From Lachnospiraceae bacterium (GTDB lineage Bacteria > Bacillota_A > Clostridia > Lachnospirales > Lachnospiraceae), in assembly GCA_024684065.1 (NCBI GenBank), contig JAIKXO010000156.1, positions 1 through 5,167 of the forward strand: DNA of 5,167 bases. Reading direction: 5' to 3'. Below, piece by piece: positions 4,867-5,167 of the stretch. The number at the start of each line of letters is the position of its first letter. The first letter of the stretch is position 1. The position numbers and the translations under genes were made by a program. The notes below the pieces were generated by a model. That model made no database searches. It was not told the origin of the DNA and saw only the letters and a program-made list of their open reading frames with translations.

Positions 4867-5167
4867 CTATACTTCAAACTCCACAACGCCGTTCTCAACT
4901 CTGTAAACTGCTCCGATCACCTTTAATCCATGCTCCTCATCCTTTTGAATCTCAAGGCTGGATTCAATAATACTGATGCTTCTCCTTACATTGAGTACAG
5001 CTGCTTTATAATCATCTGTTTCCTGTCCAATCCCCTTCTTGATCTCGTCTGTAATGAATTTGATATAGCCATTTGGATCGTGATGAATAGCAGCCGAAAC
5101 TGCTCCACACTGTGTATGACCCAAAACAACGATTAGGTTTGTTCCAAGGTGACCGGCAGCATATTCG
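4867..5167 (-). CDS. Beta-class carbonic anhydrase, second copy, 5' end outside the window
   Basis: The reading frame enters from the right edge with EYAAGHLGTNLIVVLGHTQC and continues to a stop at 4867. LGHTQCGAV provides the His and Cys that are two of the three zinc-binding residues of beta-class enzymes. The CSDSR motif with the remaining ligand should lie just beyond the edge. The ITDEI...GQETDDYKA block and the final VIGAVY-x-V strand align without large gaps to the complete enzyme at 2768-3322, with about half the residues identical by eye. The frame has no internal start that needs to be used; the TTG at 5124 is simply Leu in LGH. The gene probably forms a two-gene unit with the VOC gene that follows, ending at the terminator. 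Confidence 0.93.
   Translation of the reverse strand, partial: EYAAGHLGTNLIVVLGHTQCGAVSAAIHHDPNGYIKFITDEIKKGIGQETDDYKAAVLNVRRSISIIESSLEIQKDEEHGLKVIGAVYRVENGVVEFEV

Overview
The window looks like a piece of an anaerobic Gram-positive chromosome, most likely a Lachnospiraceae or other Clostridia member. Base composition is moderate, Shine-Dalgarno sites are strong and AGGAGG-like, genes are tightly packed, and the short reductases and deacylases resemble those of gut Clostridia. No mobile element, CRISPR array or RNA gene was found. Every gene I can support lies on the minus strand, so transcription runs from the high coordinates to the low ones.

Layout in transcription order. (1) 5167-4432: the 3' part of a beta-carbonic anhydrase, cut by the window edge, then a small VOC/glyoxalase-fold protein, ending at a good intrinsic terminator (4376-4403). 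(2) 4374-4346: a sigma-A-type promoter starting two bases past the terminator T-tract. (3) 4337-4186: remains of the C-terminal half of a macrodomain with visible frameshifts. (4) 4131-333: a close run of genes: SIR2 deacylase, a second beta-carbonic anhydrase that overlaps it by ATGA, a flavin reductase-like FMN protein, a truncated DUF1653 gene, an ArsC/Spx-family thioredoxin-fold protein, a YjbR protein with an EVE/PUA-like C-terminal domain, and a nitroreductase. (5) 332-1: no intact gene, but a recognisable scrap of a TtcA-like tRNA thiolation enzyme and a possible tail of a multidrug-transporter-like membrane protein.

How the genes may work together. All intact products are small soluble enzymes of redox, NAD or carbon dioxide/bicarbonate metabolism (NAD-dependent deacylation, FMN reductases, a thioredoxin-fold reductase, carbonic anhydrase). 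The arrangement suggests a metabolic or stress housekeeping operon, not a defence or mobile system. SIR2 makes O-acetyl-ADP-ribose, and macrodomains can hydrolyse it, so the ruined macrodomain upstream fits a former SIR2-macrodomain pair.

The most unusual property is the number of gene stubs (TtcA-like, probable transporter tail, DUF1653, macrodomain). All lie in the same orientation, between intact genes, in only 5 kb. I do not see a convincing undescribed biological system. The best leads are the stubs, the terminator-promoter junction, the two carbonic anhydrase paralogues and the YjbR-EVE architecture.
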